Assembly (NCBI GenBank): GCA_900557165.1
Contig: USRS01000085.1
Location: forward strand, 1-10,657
Direction of reading: 5' to 3'
DNA: 10,657 nt
Source of the DNA: an uncultured Clostridium sp.
GTDB lineage: Bacteria > Bacillota > Clostridia > Peptostreptococcales > Peptostreptococcaceae
Shown: one piece after another, positions 1 to 6,542 of the stretch
Layout of the letters: each line of letters begins with the position of its first letter
Numbering within the stretch: the first letter of the stretch is position 1
The notes under the pieces: model-generated
Seen by the model: only the letters and a program-made list of their open reading frames with translations
Told to the model about the DNA's origin: nothing
Database searches by the model: none
Translations under genes and position numbers: made by a program

Positions 1-285
1 CCAACAGCAATAAGAATTTGGAAAGATAACTGGGATGTAATTTCACCATTCTTTAATTTTCCACAAGAAATAAGAACAATTATGTATACTACTAATATTA
101 TTGAAGGTGTTAATAGACAGTTTAGAAAGGTTACTAAAACAAAATCCACTTTTCCATCAGATGAATCTTTGCTAAAATTGCTTTATTTAGCAAGTCAAAA
201 TATAATGAAAAAGTGGACTATAAGATATAGAAATTGGGATAGTATATATAACCAATTATCTATCTTCTTTGATGGTAGAATATAA
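1..285 (+). CDS. IS256/Mutator-family transposase, C-terminal fragment cut by window edge
   Basis: The frame is open from base 1, so the gene starts outside the window; an ATG at 82 is internal. About 94 residues are visible. The segment YTTNIIEGVNRQFRKVTKTK followed by FPSDESLLKLLYLA and KKWT is characteristic of the C-terminus of IS256-family (Mutator-like) DDE transposases. In that family the glutamate in the TTN..IE motif (bases 103-105 here) is the last residue of the catalytic triad. The frame ends cleanly at a TAA with no internal stop, so this end of the protein looks intact. Full-length family members are near 400 residues, so most of the gene and the left end of the element lie off-window. 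The element suggests a mobile boundary to the left of the organic-acid genes. Whether it is active cannot be judged. Confidence 0.9.
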   Translation, partial: PTAIRIWKDNWDVISPFFNFPQEIRTIMYTTNIIEGVNRQFRKVTKTKSTFPSDESLLKLLYLASQNIMKKWTIRYRNWDSIYNQLSIFFDGRI

Positions 286-487
286 ATTTTAAAAATCTAT
301 ATTCCGATTTTGTCGGAGTATGAGGAGTTGAAATTAATTCCTTATACTTACCTAGATTTAGTTTTACCATTTTATAAAAAAATATCCATGTTATGAATAT
401 TTAACAGATTATGAGAAATATTATAAGTAAATGATATTGCTATAGAGGAGCGAAATTAATCTAAAGCACAAATCAATTTACACTCTC
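286..487. other. Gene-free strip: presumed IS right end and spacer
   Basis: No credible coding frame. Just after the transposase stop, TCCGA (303-307) pairs with TCGGA (313-317). An overlapping alternative hairpin pairs AGTATGAGGA (317-326) with TCCTTATACT (339-348), with one G-U pair. A near-repeat occurs twice: GAGGAGTTGAAATTAAT at 322-338 and GAGGAGCGAAATTAAT at 445-460. The right terminal inverted repeat of the insertion sequence probably lies here, but it cannot be placed without the left end. Confidence 0.4.
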
Positions 488-541
488 AAAAAATCCTATA
501 CAAGTGAAACTTACTTAACTTTTTTCACTGTATAGGATTTT
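488..541 (-). terminator. Intrinsic terminator after the hydratase gene, probably two-way
   Basis: Bases 490-502 pair perfectly with 529-541, and after one bulged A (503) bases 504-509 pair with 523-528, giving 19 base pairs and a 13-base loop. On the minus strand the stem runs into six T's (493-488), a standard rho-independent end 16 bases past the hydratase stop. On the plus strand the stem ends in TTTT with another T-run shortly after (546-551), so it may also stop transcripts leaving the insertion sequence. Confidence 0.85.
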
Positions 542-556
542 CTGCTTTTTTACAAT

Positions 557-2866
557 TTATCTTATTTTATTTTTATTAAAATTAATTAAACTACCAGCTT
601 TAATTATTTTTATTTCATCTTCAGTCATATTATCTATACGAAGATAAAACTCTTTAATTTTTTCCCCTATTATATATGCAGGTATTTTCGTCATATCTTT
701 TTCTAACAAAGCTTTAATATTTGGTACATATATATAATCATCTACTTTAAATTCTAAATCTCCATCTAATAAAAATGGTATCATACCCCAATTTATTAAG
801 TTTGATCTATAACGCTTAGTTGCATATTCTCTAGCTATATTAGCAATACCTCCTAATACTCTTTGGCAAGAAGCTGCTTGTTCCCTAGCTGAACCATCTC
901 CTGGTTTAACTGCATATATAACACTACCTATTTCTGTTTCTAGTGGATTTATATTTTCATTTCCTTTTATTGTTCTTATTTTTTTAAACACTTTTATTAA
1001 ATTATCATCTATAGTTGTTGGATTTATGTTTTCAATCCTAACTTTTTCTAACTTATCCACTAACTTAGCTTTTCCAACATATTTAGGATCTCTTCTTGAT
1101 AAAGTAAATTCAGCAAGTCCTAGTGGATTTGATCGATAAGAAGATGTTTCTCCTGATGGTATTAATTCATCTGTTGTTGTTACAGGATCTTCTATTAAAG
1201 ATGTTACTTTCATCAAAATATTTTCAGTTAATGAACTCATTTTAGGCCAGTCTTTTATATTAGGTCCATACTTTAATTCATTATTTTTTAATATTTTATA
1301 CCCATTATAAACTCTGTTTTTATAGGCAATTGGATCAAAATTTATTTCTTGTGTTTTATATTCTACATCTAAATCTGTTGCTGGAGTTAATATTCCTTTA
1401 TTAACCGCAGTAGCTGCTATACTTCTAGCATCCATAAGAGCAACTGAAGCTATTTGTCTATTTCCCGGTTTTGAACCTTCTCTATTTAAAAAGTTTCTAG
1501 TTGTATGTCTTATACTCAGCATATTATTAGCTGGAGTATCCCCAGCTCCAAAACAAGGTCCACAAAATGCACTTCTGATAATTGCACCAGATGACATAAA
1601 ATCTAAAATTGCTCCATTTTTAACAAGTTCCATCATTACTGGTTGTGAGGATGGATATACTGACAGTGAAAACTCATCATTTCCACAGCTATGTCCTTTT
1701 ATAATTGACGCTGCATCCATTATATTACTATAGGTACCACCTGCACATCCAGCTATTATACCTTGTTCCACTTTTAATTTTCCGTCTACTATTTTGTCTC
1801 TTAATTTAAATTCGATATTAGGGTTATCTATTATTTTAGATCCTTCTTCTTCTGTATATTTTAATATTTCTTCTAAATTTTCATTTAATGTTTCTATTTC
1901 ATAAACATTACTTGGGTGAAATGGTAGTGCTATCATAGGTTTTATCTTACTTAAATCAACATAAACCATGCCATCATAATAAGTTATTTTTGCAGGATTT
2001 AACTCTTTATAGTCCTTTTGTCTATTATGAGCACTTAAATATGATTTCGTATCTTCATCTGTTCTCCATATAGAAGTTAAACATGTAGTTTCCGTTGTCA
2101 TAACATCTATACCATTTCTATAATCTGTTGAAAGATTTGATATACCAGGTCCTATAAATTCCATTACTTTATTTTTAACATATCCACATTTAAATACTTT
2201 TCCTATTATGGCTAAAGCTATATCTTGAGGTCCAACACCATTTTTAGGTTTTCCTGTTAAGTAAATAGCAACTACCTTAGGATAATCTATATCATATGTA
2301 TCACCAAGAAGTTGTTTAACTAATTCTCCTCCTCCTTCTCCTATAGCCATAGTTCCAAGAGCACCATAGCGAGTATGGCTATCTGACCCTAAAATCATTT
2401 TTCCACAACCTGCCATCATTTCCCTCATATATTGATGTATAACTGCCATATGTGGTGGCACATATATTCCCCCATATTTCTTAGCTGCAGATAAGCCAAA
2501 CATATGATCATCTTCGTTTATTGTTCCACCAACTGCACATAAAGTATTGTGACAATTTGTTAATACATATGGTATGGGGAAATTTTTAAGTCCACTTGCT
2601 TTAGCCGTTTGTATTATTCCCACATAAGTTATATCATGAGATGCCATGGCATCAAATTTTATTTTTAGTTTATTCATATCATTAGAAATGTTGTGTGATT
2701 TTAATATTGAATAAGCTATAGTTCCCTTTTTTGCTTCTTCTATACTTGGTATATTTTCTACAAAAGAAGAAAGTTTCTCTTTTTCATTTCCCTTAACTAT
2801 GTCTTTTCCATCAATCAAATAGACACCACTAGGGTATAATTTTACACTATCATATGTTTTTATCAT
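557..2866 (-). CDS. Aconitase-superfamily hydratase (YbhJ-like)
   Basis: A cytoplasmic 4Fe-4S hydro-lyase of the aconitase superfamily, 769 residues, close in length to E. coli YbhJ (about 750). Residue numbers here count from the upstream ATG at 2881; subtract 5 for the preferred start. Cys379 ([12 protein letters not shown]) and Cys440/Cys443 (AFCGPCFG) match the three cluster-binding cysteines. IHQ (148-150) and GSDSHT (165-170) match the aconitase His and Asp-Ser-His active-site segments. The C-terminal swivel domain has YRSNPLG (582-588), [10 protein letters not shown] (661-670) and a RYRSNL...GMIPF stretch near 691-703. Differences from classical aconitase by eye: the usual NRNF is TRNF (461-464) and the usual GSSREH is GSAREQ. 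These suggest a related but different hydroxy-acid substrate. The gene lies 104 bases downstream of the AbrB-type gene on the same strand and is probably co-transcribed. The family call is secure; the reaction is unknown. Confidence 0.85.
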   Translation of the reverse strand: MIKTYDSVKLYPSGVYLIDGKDIVKGNEKEKLSSFVENIPSIEEAKKGTIAYSILKSHNISNDMNKLKIKFDAMASHDITYVGIIQTAKASGLKNFPIPYVLTNCHNTLCAVGGTINEDDHMFGLSAAKKYGGIYVPPHMAVIHQYMREMMAGCGKMILGSDSHTRYGALGTMAIGEGGGELVKQLLGDTYDIDYPKVVAIYLTGKPKNGVGPQDIALAIIGKVFKCGYVKNKVMEFIGPGISNLSTDYRNGIDVMTTETTCLTSIWRTDEDTKSYLSAHNRQKDYKELNPAKITYYDGMVYVDLSKIKPMIALPFHPSNVYEIETLNENLEEILKYTEEEGSKIIDNPNIEFKLRDKIVDGKLKVEQGIIAGCAGGTYSNIMDAASIIKGHSCGNDEFSLSVYPSSQPVMMELVKNGAILDFMSSGAIIRSAFCGPCFGAGDTPANNMLSIRHTTRNFLNREGSKPGNRQIASVALMDARSIAATAVNKGILTPATDLDVEYKTQEINFDPIAYKNRVYNGYKILKNNELKYGPNIKDWPKMSSLTENILMKVTSLIEDPVTTTDELIPSGETSSYRSNPLGLAEFTLSRRDPKYVGKAKLVDKLEKVRIENINPTTIDDNLIKVFKKIRTIKGNENINPLETEIGSVIYAVKPGDGSAREQAASCQRVLGGIANIAREYATKRYRSNLINWGMIPFLLDGDLEFKVDDYIYVPNIKALLEKDMTKIPAYIIGEKIKEFYLRIDNMTEDEIKIIKAGSLINFNKNKIR

Positions 2867-2879
2867 AATTATTTCCCCC
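2867..2879 (-). promoter_or_regulatory. Ribosome binding site that decides the hydratase start
   Basis: On the minus strand GGGGGA (2879-2874) sits 7 bases before the ATG at 2866. It overlaps the codons that would follow the upstream in-frame ATG at 2881, which has no Shine-Dalgarno sequence of its own. The start at 2866 (protein beginning [10 protein letters not shown]) is therefore preferred. Confidence 0.7.
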
Positions 2880-2888
2880 ATATCTAAG

Positions 2889-2927
2889 ATTAAATTAATT
2901 ACAAATAAATTGCTTTATTAATTTAAT
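2889..2927. repeat. AT-only inverted repeat between the AbrB-type gene and the hydratase
   Basis: ATTAAATTAAT (2889-2899) is the exact reverse complement of ATTAATTTAAT (2917-2927), with a 17-base gap. It lies in the leader just ahead of the hydratase. With only A-T pairs it is weak as an RNA hairpin. It could be a protein site or simply reflect base composition. Confidence 0.35.
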
Positions 2928-2954
2928 TTTATATCACTTTATAGATATAGACAA
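2926..2954 (-). promoter_or_regulatory. Possible internal promoter for the hydratase
   Basis: On the minus strand TTGTCT (2954-2949) is followed after 17 bases by TAAAAT (2931-2926), a fair match to a sigma-A promoter. It would allow the hydratase to be transcribed apart from the AbrB-type gene. In sequence this AT-rich such matches arise easily, so support is modest. Confidence 0.3.
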
Positions 2955-2970
2955 ATATTATAAACATAAT

Positions 2971-3480
2971 TTAATTTAAACTATATTTTCCTAAACTTGT
3001 AGTAAGTATTTTTATTACCATTGGCAATACTGTTAAAACAGTTGTTAACCTTATTAAATGAAGTAAAGCTACTATATGTGTTTTTGCTCCAAAAGACTCA
3101 GACATTATTGTCATATCAGTAAGTCCTCCTGGTGCTGCACTAAATAGAGCTGTTGGTAAATCAATTCCTGTAAATTTATGTATAGTATATCCTAAAATTA
3201 CACTTAAAGTAGTTAAACCTATTACCAATATAATAGATGGTATTATAATTTTCTTTAATCCTAATACTGAATCCATTGTAAAATTTAACCCTATTGTACA
3301 TCCTATAACAATTTGTGCAATTAACTTAAAGTTAGAAGGCACATGAGCGCCACTAGTAAGCACATTATACCCTCCCACAAATATCATAGAACCTATCATT
3401 GCCCCTGCAGGTATTTTTAACTTAATCCCTATATATCCTCCAATTATTCCTACTATTAAAGTAAATATTATCCTTTGCAT
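2971..3480 (-). CDS. Half-length AbrB-type (AbrB duplication domain) membrane protein
   Basis: A 169-residue, very hydrophobic protein with about five predicted membrane segments (roughly 3-20, 26-42, 52-66, 78-100 and 136-160). APGGLTDM (116-123), followed by an LxR motif near 142-144 and VLP (151-153), is typical of the AbrB_dup family. That family takes its name from E. coli AbrB, a membrane protein unrelated to the DNA-binding Bacillus AbrB. Family members with two repeats run near 350 residues; this one has a single repeat, so it may work as a dimer. Members are often found beside carboxylate uptake genes and a transport role is suspected but not proven. The start has AGAAGGG upstream. 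It is the first gene after the long structured leader and precedes the hydratase, so a role in moving or sensing the hydratase substrate is plausible inference. Confidence 0.75.
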   Translation of the reverse strand: MQRIIFTLIVGIIGGYIGIKLKIPAGAMIGSMIFVGGYNVLTSGAHVPSNFKLIAQIVIGCTIGLNFTMDSVLGLKKIIIPSIILVIGLTTLSVILGYTIHKFTGIDLPTALFSAAPGGLTDMTIMSESFGAKTHIVALLHLIRLTTVLTVLPMVIKILTTSLGKYSLN

Positions 3481-3524
3481 TTTATATTATTTTCCCTTCT
3501 GTAAATTTTTTCTTTGATTTATAT

Positions 3525-3530
3525 ATTATA
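3525..3530 (-). promoter_or_regulatory. Perfect -10 box close to the AbrB-type gene
   Basis: TATAAT on the minus strand, 44 bases ahead of the ATG. The hexamer 17 bases upstream, in the T-run of the leader terminator, is only TTTTAT, so a full promoter is doubtful. If real, it would let the gene be transcribed independently of the leader. Confidence 0.3.
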
Positions 3531-3549
3531 CTACATAAAATCTATTAAT

Positions 3550-3590
3550 AAAAAAAACTATCACAAAACTAATTTATTTATGCGATAGTT
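3550..3590 (-). terminator. Intrinsic terminator in the leader of the AbrB-type gene
   Basis: Minus-strand AACTATCGCA (3590-3581) pairs with TGTGATAGTT (3565-3556) over 10 bp, one pair being G-U, with a 15-base loop and then T's down to 3550 (eight in a row). Read on the plus strand the same position is an A-C mismatch, so the hairpin favours minus-strand RNA. It lies between the promoter at 3887-3915 and the AbrB-type start at 3480. It therefore either ends a separate leader RNA or acts as an attenuator. Confidence 0.75.
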
Positions 3591-3653
3591 CCTTTTAAAT
3601 TATGTATAAAATCATCCCATATTTATAGGTAATTTAATTTTATATTTCCTTTT

Positions 3654-3826
3654 CCTTATGTTGTCAAATATTTCTTTTTTAAAATTATGTTTAGATGGAA
3701 CACAATTTTACATTTATATTTATGTTTATGTTTAGATGGAACATAAATATTTTTATATTCTACATATGACTTTTAATAAGCTAGTTATGTGTTTAATTAC
3801 ACATACTTTATTCTGACAACATAAGG
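3654..3826 (-). other. Structured 173-base element with a 13-bp closing stem and twin hairpins
   Basis: CCTTATGTTGTCA (3654-3666) is the perfect reverse complement of TGACAACATAAGG (3814-3826). Enclosed are three hairpins. P2 pairs 3681-3691 with 3699-3709. P3 pairs 3722-3732 with 3740-3750. P4 pairs TATGTGT (3786-3792) with ACACATA (3799-3805). P2 and P3 have the same 7-base loop, TAGATGG on the plus strand and CCATCTA on the minus, but different outer stems that still pair, a hint of selection for structure. P2 has one position that is G-U on the minus strand and A-C on the plus; P3 has the reverse, so the strand is not settled by these two. The downstream terminator and upstream promoter favour the minus strand. 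I do not recognise a known riboswitch class. Confidence 0.5.
3685..3743. repeat. Two 18-base direct repeats
   Basis: TTATGTTTAGATGGAACA occurs exactly at 3685-3702 and 3726-3743, a 41-base offset. These form the inner parts of the twin hairpins P2 and P3. Confidence 0.9.
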
Positions 3827-3835
3827 TTAGCTAAA

Positions 3836-3874
3836 AAATTTGTTTTAAACATGAATTTATTTCTTAACAAATTT
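3836..3874. repeat. 9-bp inverted repeat early in the leader
   Basis: AAATTTGTT (3836-3844) is the reverse complement of AACAAATTT (3866-3874), with a 21-base loop. On the minus strand the stem runs into six T's (3841-3836 region onward), so it resembles a weak terminator soon after the predicted start near 3880. Only two of its nine pairs are G-C or equivalent in strength, so it may be inert. Confidence 0.35.
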
Positions 3875-3886
3875 CCCAACAAAATT

Positions 3887-3915
3887 ATAATATCATATTT
3901 GCATTTTTCCGTCAA
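3887..3915 (-). promoter_or_regulatory. Promoter for the leader, AbrB-type gene and hydratase
   Basis: Minus-strand TTGACG (3915-3910), a 17-base spacer, then TATTAT (3892-3887): both boxes match the sigma-A consensus at 5 of 6 positions with ideal spacing. The start would be near 3880, giving a leader of about 400 bases before the AbrB-type ATG. The -35 box abuts the first AACATATGTT palindrome, a position suited to activation or repression by a bound regulator. Confidence 0.6.
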
Positions 3916-3943
3916 ACATATGTTATAAATTTTAACATATGTT
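3915..3943. promoter_or_regulatory. Paired operators, AACATATGTT x2
   Basis: Two exact copies of the 10-base palindrome AACATATGTT at 3915-3924 and 3934-3943, with centres 19 bp apart (nearly two helical turns). They sit just upstream of the minus-strand promoter, centred near -40 and -59 from its predicted start. The SorC/DeoR-type regulator encoded next door is the likely ligand; SorC-type proteins are oligomers that bind palindromic sites. Confidence 0.6.
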
Positions 3944-4024
3944 GTAAAATCTTTTGTATAAACTTAAATATTCTCTTATATTAGTTGTAATTTATACCCA
4001 TTCAAAACTATCGTTTTTATTTTT

Positions 4025-4034
4025 AACATATGTT
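4025..4034. promoter_or_regulatory. Third AACATATGTT operator
   Basis: An exact third copy of the palindrome, 17 bases upstream of the -35 box of the regulator gene. This suggests autoregulation, or DNA looping with the pair at 3915-3943. Confidence 0.55.
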
Positions 4035-4051
4035 TTAAGATTAAGATTTTA

Positions 4052-4080
4052 TTGAAATAAAATTATTTATCATATATACT
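4052..4080 (+). promoter_or_regulatory. Promoter of the SorC/DeoR-type regulator
   Basis: TTGAAA (4052-4057), 17 bases, then TATACT (4075-4080): each box matches the consensus at 5 of 6 positions. The start would be near 4087, leaving a short leader with GAGG at 4110-4113 ahead of the ATG at 4122. Confidence 0.6.
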
Positions 4081-4121
4081 TTTATTATATCAATTTAATT
4101 TTTAATAATGAGGTTTTAACT

Positions 4122-5111
4122 ATGACAGATAAATATGATAAATATGAATCAATGGATGAAATAGATAAACTTAAATTTTTAGCAGACGTTGCTAATATGT
4201 ACTACAATTTAAATATGACTCAAATAGATATATCAAAAGAACTTTGTACTACTAGATTCAAAGTTGCAAAGTTACTTCAAGATGCAAAAGATATGGGCGT
4301 TATAGAAATATCTATTAAACAGCCCATTGAAAGAAATACAGAATTAGAAAATAAATTTAAATCTATATACTCTTTAAAAAATGCCCTTATTTTAGATACT
4401 AAAAATATTTATGAAGATGAAATTATGAGTTCCACATGCAAACTTGCTGCACAATATATAGATAGTATAGTTACAGAAAACTCTATTATAGGGATTACAT
4501 GGGGAAAAACACTTTTCAATACCATCCGATATATAAAACCAAAGCTAAAATTACCAATAACTGCAGTACAAGTTTTAGGCTCTGCAACTAAAAATAATTT
4601 TCATCTTGATTCACCTGAATTGGTAAAAGAAATGGCAAATATATATGGCGGAACTTGTAAGATTCTTTTTTCTCCTTTATATATAGAAAATGATTACGTA
4701 AGAGATGGATTACTTCATGAACCAGTCATAAGCAATACACTACACATTGCTAGTAAAGCTGATATTATACTTACTGGTATAAGTAGCAAATTGATATCAC
4801 ATTATTCAACTAGTTGGCTTGATAATGAAATAGATAGTAAAAATTTCGATGAACCATCTAGTCAAATAGTAGGTTCTATATTTGGTAGAGCCTTTGATGA
4901 AAATGGATTTTTTATCGATAATAATACTAATAGAAAAGTTGTTGGTTTGAATCCATTTATTTTATCCAACGCGAAACATTCCATATGTATAACATCAGAT
5001 TTACATAAAGCAGATGCATTATTAGGTGCATTAAAAGGAAAACTTATAAATACTATTATTATAGATGACCTTACAGCATCTAAAATATTATATTTAGATA
5101 AGTATAAATAA
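4122..5111 (+). CDS. SorC/DeoR-type sugar- or acid-sensing transcriptional regulator
   Basis: A 329-residue DNA-binding protein of usual length for the SorC family. Residues 16-62 form the N-terminal helix-turn-helix (MYYNLNMTQIDISKEL, then TTRFKVAKLLQDAKDMGVIEI). The rest is the effector-binding domain, related to phosphosugar isomerase folds. Family segments seen include IGITWGKTL (123-131), GRAFDENGFF (255-264), VGLNPF (274-279) and the C-terminal KADALLGALKGKLIN followed by IIIDDLTA. Such regulators usually sense a phosphosugar or other small catabolite. The gene is divergent from the AbrB-type and hydratase genes across a region with three identical palindromes, so these are its likely targets. 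It converges on citXG and shares a terminator with it, so control of the citrate operon is possible but not shown. The effector is unknown. Confidence 0.85.
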   Translation: MTDKYDKYESMDEIDKLKFLADVANMYYNLNMTQIDISKELCTTRFKVAKLLQDAKDMGVIEISIKQPIERNTELENKFKSIYSLKNALILDTKNIYEDEIMSSTCKLAAQYIDSIVTENSIIGITWGKTLFNTIRYIKPKLKLPITAVQVLGSATKNNFHLDSPELVKEMANIYGGTCKILFSPLYIENDYVRDGLLHEPVISNTLHIASKADIILTGISSKLISHYSTSWLDNEIDSKNFDEPSSQIVGSIFGRAFDENGFFIDNNTNRKVVGLNPFILSNAKHSICITSDLHKADALLGALKGKLINTIIIDDLTASKILYLDKYK

Positions 5112-5151
5112 AAAAATATTACTGAAAATCTAATTTTCAGTAATATTTTTT
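5111..5151. terminator. Two-way intrinsic terminator shared by the regulator and citXG
   Basis: Bases 5111-5129 pair perfectly with 5133-5151 (19 bp, loop CTA), with T-runs on both strands (5146-5153 on plus; 5117-5111 on minus). It ends the regulator message on plus and the citrate operon on minus. Unusually, the last five codons and the stop of citXG lie inside the stem and loop. Confidence 0.9.
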
Positions 5152-6518
5152 TTATTTAAATCATTATAAAATTTTTTCTTAATATTAATTAGCAATATAC
5201 TTATAGCAAGTAAATCTGCACATCCTCCAGGGCTTATATTTAAATCTATATAGTCTTTTTCTAATTCATGGCATTTGTCTCTACCTTCTTTTGTAAATAC
5301 ACCACCAATGCTTAATAAATTTTTTGCATCTTCTTGTACTTTTCTCAGTATATCAATATCATGTCTATATACAATTGTGCTATCTTCTACCCTTGCCATA
5401 AGCTCTATTAATATTTGAATATATAAATCATTTTCTTTTAATTTACTATTTTCATATTCATATATAATATGATCAAATAATACAGCTAATCCATCTTGAA
5501 CTTGTCCTCTTATTCCTGTAAATCCATAATCAAGATATAATTTTTCTCCATGAGTCAATTTTTCTTTTTTATGAAGATCTTTAAAATCATCAAGAATATT
5601 TTTCACCATGGATTTTATAATTTCTTGCATCTCATAAAATTCGTTTTTATAATACATATTTTTTCCTATGGCTGACATACATATACCCATCAAAAAAATC
5701 ATTCCTTTATGAGTATTAATGTTATTTGTAGCTTCAAACATCTTTTCTTCGCATTCTTTACCTATATTTCTTATAACATCAAATATATACTCTGGCAAAT
5801 AATAAGAATATCCTATTTTAAACATTTCCTTCAAAAAAGGTGTTATAGTCATAGCACTATTCAAAAAAGTATAGTAATCCATATCTTTGTGTGATCCACT
5901 ACTTACAGGTGACACCAATCCAAAAGAAGGGAAAGTAGATACTTCACTTATCATAGCTTTAAAAGCCTCTTGAGATACTTCATAAGACAAAGAATCTATT
6001 TCTTTTTCCATTTCCTTATATTCTTTGTATGCTACTTCAAAATAATTTTTTATTTCTTCCATAGTATGAGTTTGTGCTCTTGAACATAATTTTGCATCTA
6101 AATCACAAATAAAACATTTTCTAGGCTTTTTAAATAAATCAGACCTTGATATACCTATAACTTTGTCATTTTTATATGCATAAACATCAATATCAAGACA
6201 TCTTCCAAGTATGTGTTCTTCTTCCACATTTATCATTTCTTTTTTCACGTTGACAAAATCAAGGTCAAATAAAAAATGAGCAACTATTCCTTCTTTATTT
6301 TTATATTTATCTTCAAAAACTATAAATTTTCCATAATAAGTTAATATATCATTATAAATAATGTTAACTATATCATCAGTTATATAGTTTGATTTTTCTA
6401 TTCCAGGATAATTTATTCTAATTGTAACTAATGTTTTATCTTTATTTTTTTTTAATAAATCTTCTTGATAAGCAACTCTTTTGTCCCTATCAAATAAAAA
6501 TGCTGATATAAAATCCAT
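5130..6518 (-). CDS. citXG: Fused CitX-CitG: citrate lyase prosthetic group synthase and transferase
   Basis: A 462-residue bifunctional cytoplasmic enzyme. Residues 1-170 are CitX-like, which transfers the phosphoribosyl-dephospho-CoA group to apo-CitD: GRCLDIDVY (105-113) matches its signature and PRKCFICDLDAKLCSRAQTH (132-151) its C-terminal part. Residues 175-450 are CitG-like, which makes triphosphoribosyl-dephospho-CoA from ATP and dephospho-CoA: SPVSSGSHKDMDY (203-215), THKG (269-272), DYGFTGIRGQV (330-340), RHD (385-387) and NISPGGCADLLA (427-438). Fused CitXG proteins are known in other bacteria. The gene is last in the operon, 24 bases after citC. No clear Shine-Dalgarno precedes the ATG (only AAGACAG). 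A 7-bp inverted repeat (6534-6540 with 6544-6550) spans the citC stop just upstream. Both suggest low or coupled translation. The start is supported by a normal CitX N-terminus. Confidence 0.92.
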   Translation of the reverse strand: MDFISAFLFDRDKRVAYQEDLLKKNKDKTLVTIRINYPGIEKSNYITDDIVNIIYNDILTYYGKFIVFEDKYKNKEGIVAHFLFDLDFVNVKKEMINVEEEHILGRCLDIDVYAYKNDKVIGISRSDLFKKPRKCFICDLDAKLCSRAQTHTMEEIKNYFEVAYKEYKEMEKEIDSLSYEVSQEAFKAMISEVSTFPSFGLVSPVSSGSHKDMDYYTFLNSAMTITPFLKEMFKIGYSYYLPEYIFDVIRNIGKECEEKMFEATNNINTHKGMIFLMGICMSAIGKNMYYKNEFYEMQEIIKSMVKNILDDFKDLHKKEKLTHGEKLYLDYGFTGIRGQVQDGLAVLFDHIIYEYENSKLKENDLYIQILIELMARVEDSTIVYRHDIDILRKVQEDAKNLLSIGGVFTKEGRDKCHELEKDYIDLNISPGGCADLLAISILLINIKKKFYNDLNKKNITEN

Positions 6519-6542
6519 ACTGTCTTAGGTAAAAACTATATA

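Noticed and set aside
2881..2881. Upstream ATG of the hydratase as the true start
   Set aside because: It has no Shine-Dalgarno sequence, and the following bases form the binding site for the ATG at 2866.
3681..3750. Twin hairpins as an ANTAR-type antiterminator target
   Set aside because: ANTAR targets have paired six-base loops with A at position 1 and G at position 4; the seven-base loops here do not fit on either strand.
3654..3826. Reading the 13-bp inverted repeat as ends of a miniature transposable element (MITE)
   Set aside because: No target-site duplication flanks the arms, the sequence between is hairpin-rich, and no transposase end is available to match. A multi-copy genome search could still revive this.
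3810..3856. A 14-codon leader peptide on the minus strand (ATG near 3854, stop near 3812)
   Set aside because: The upstream AAGAAA is a poor ribosome binding site and the peptide has no run of regulatory codons; such frames are common by chance.
5709..5894. Plus-strand open frame antisense to citXG
   Set aside because: It is a shadow of a well-supported CitG domain and shows no family features.
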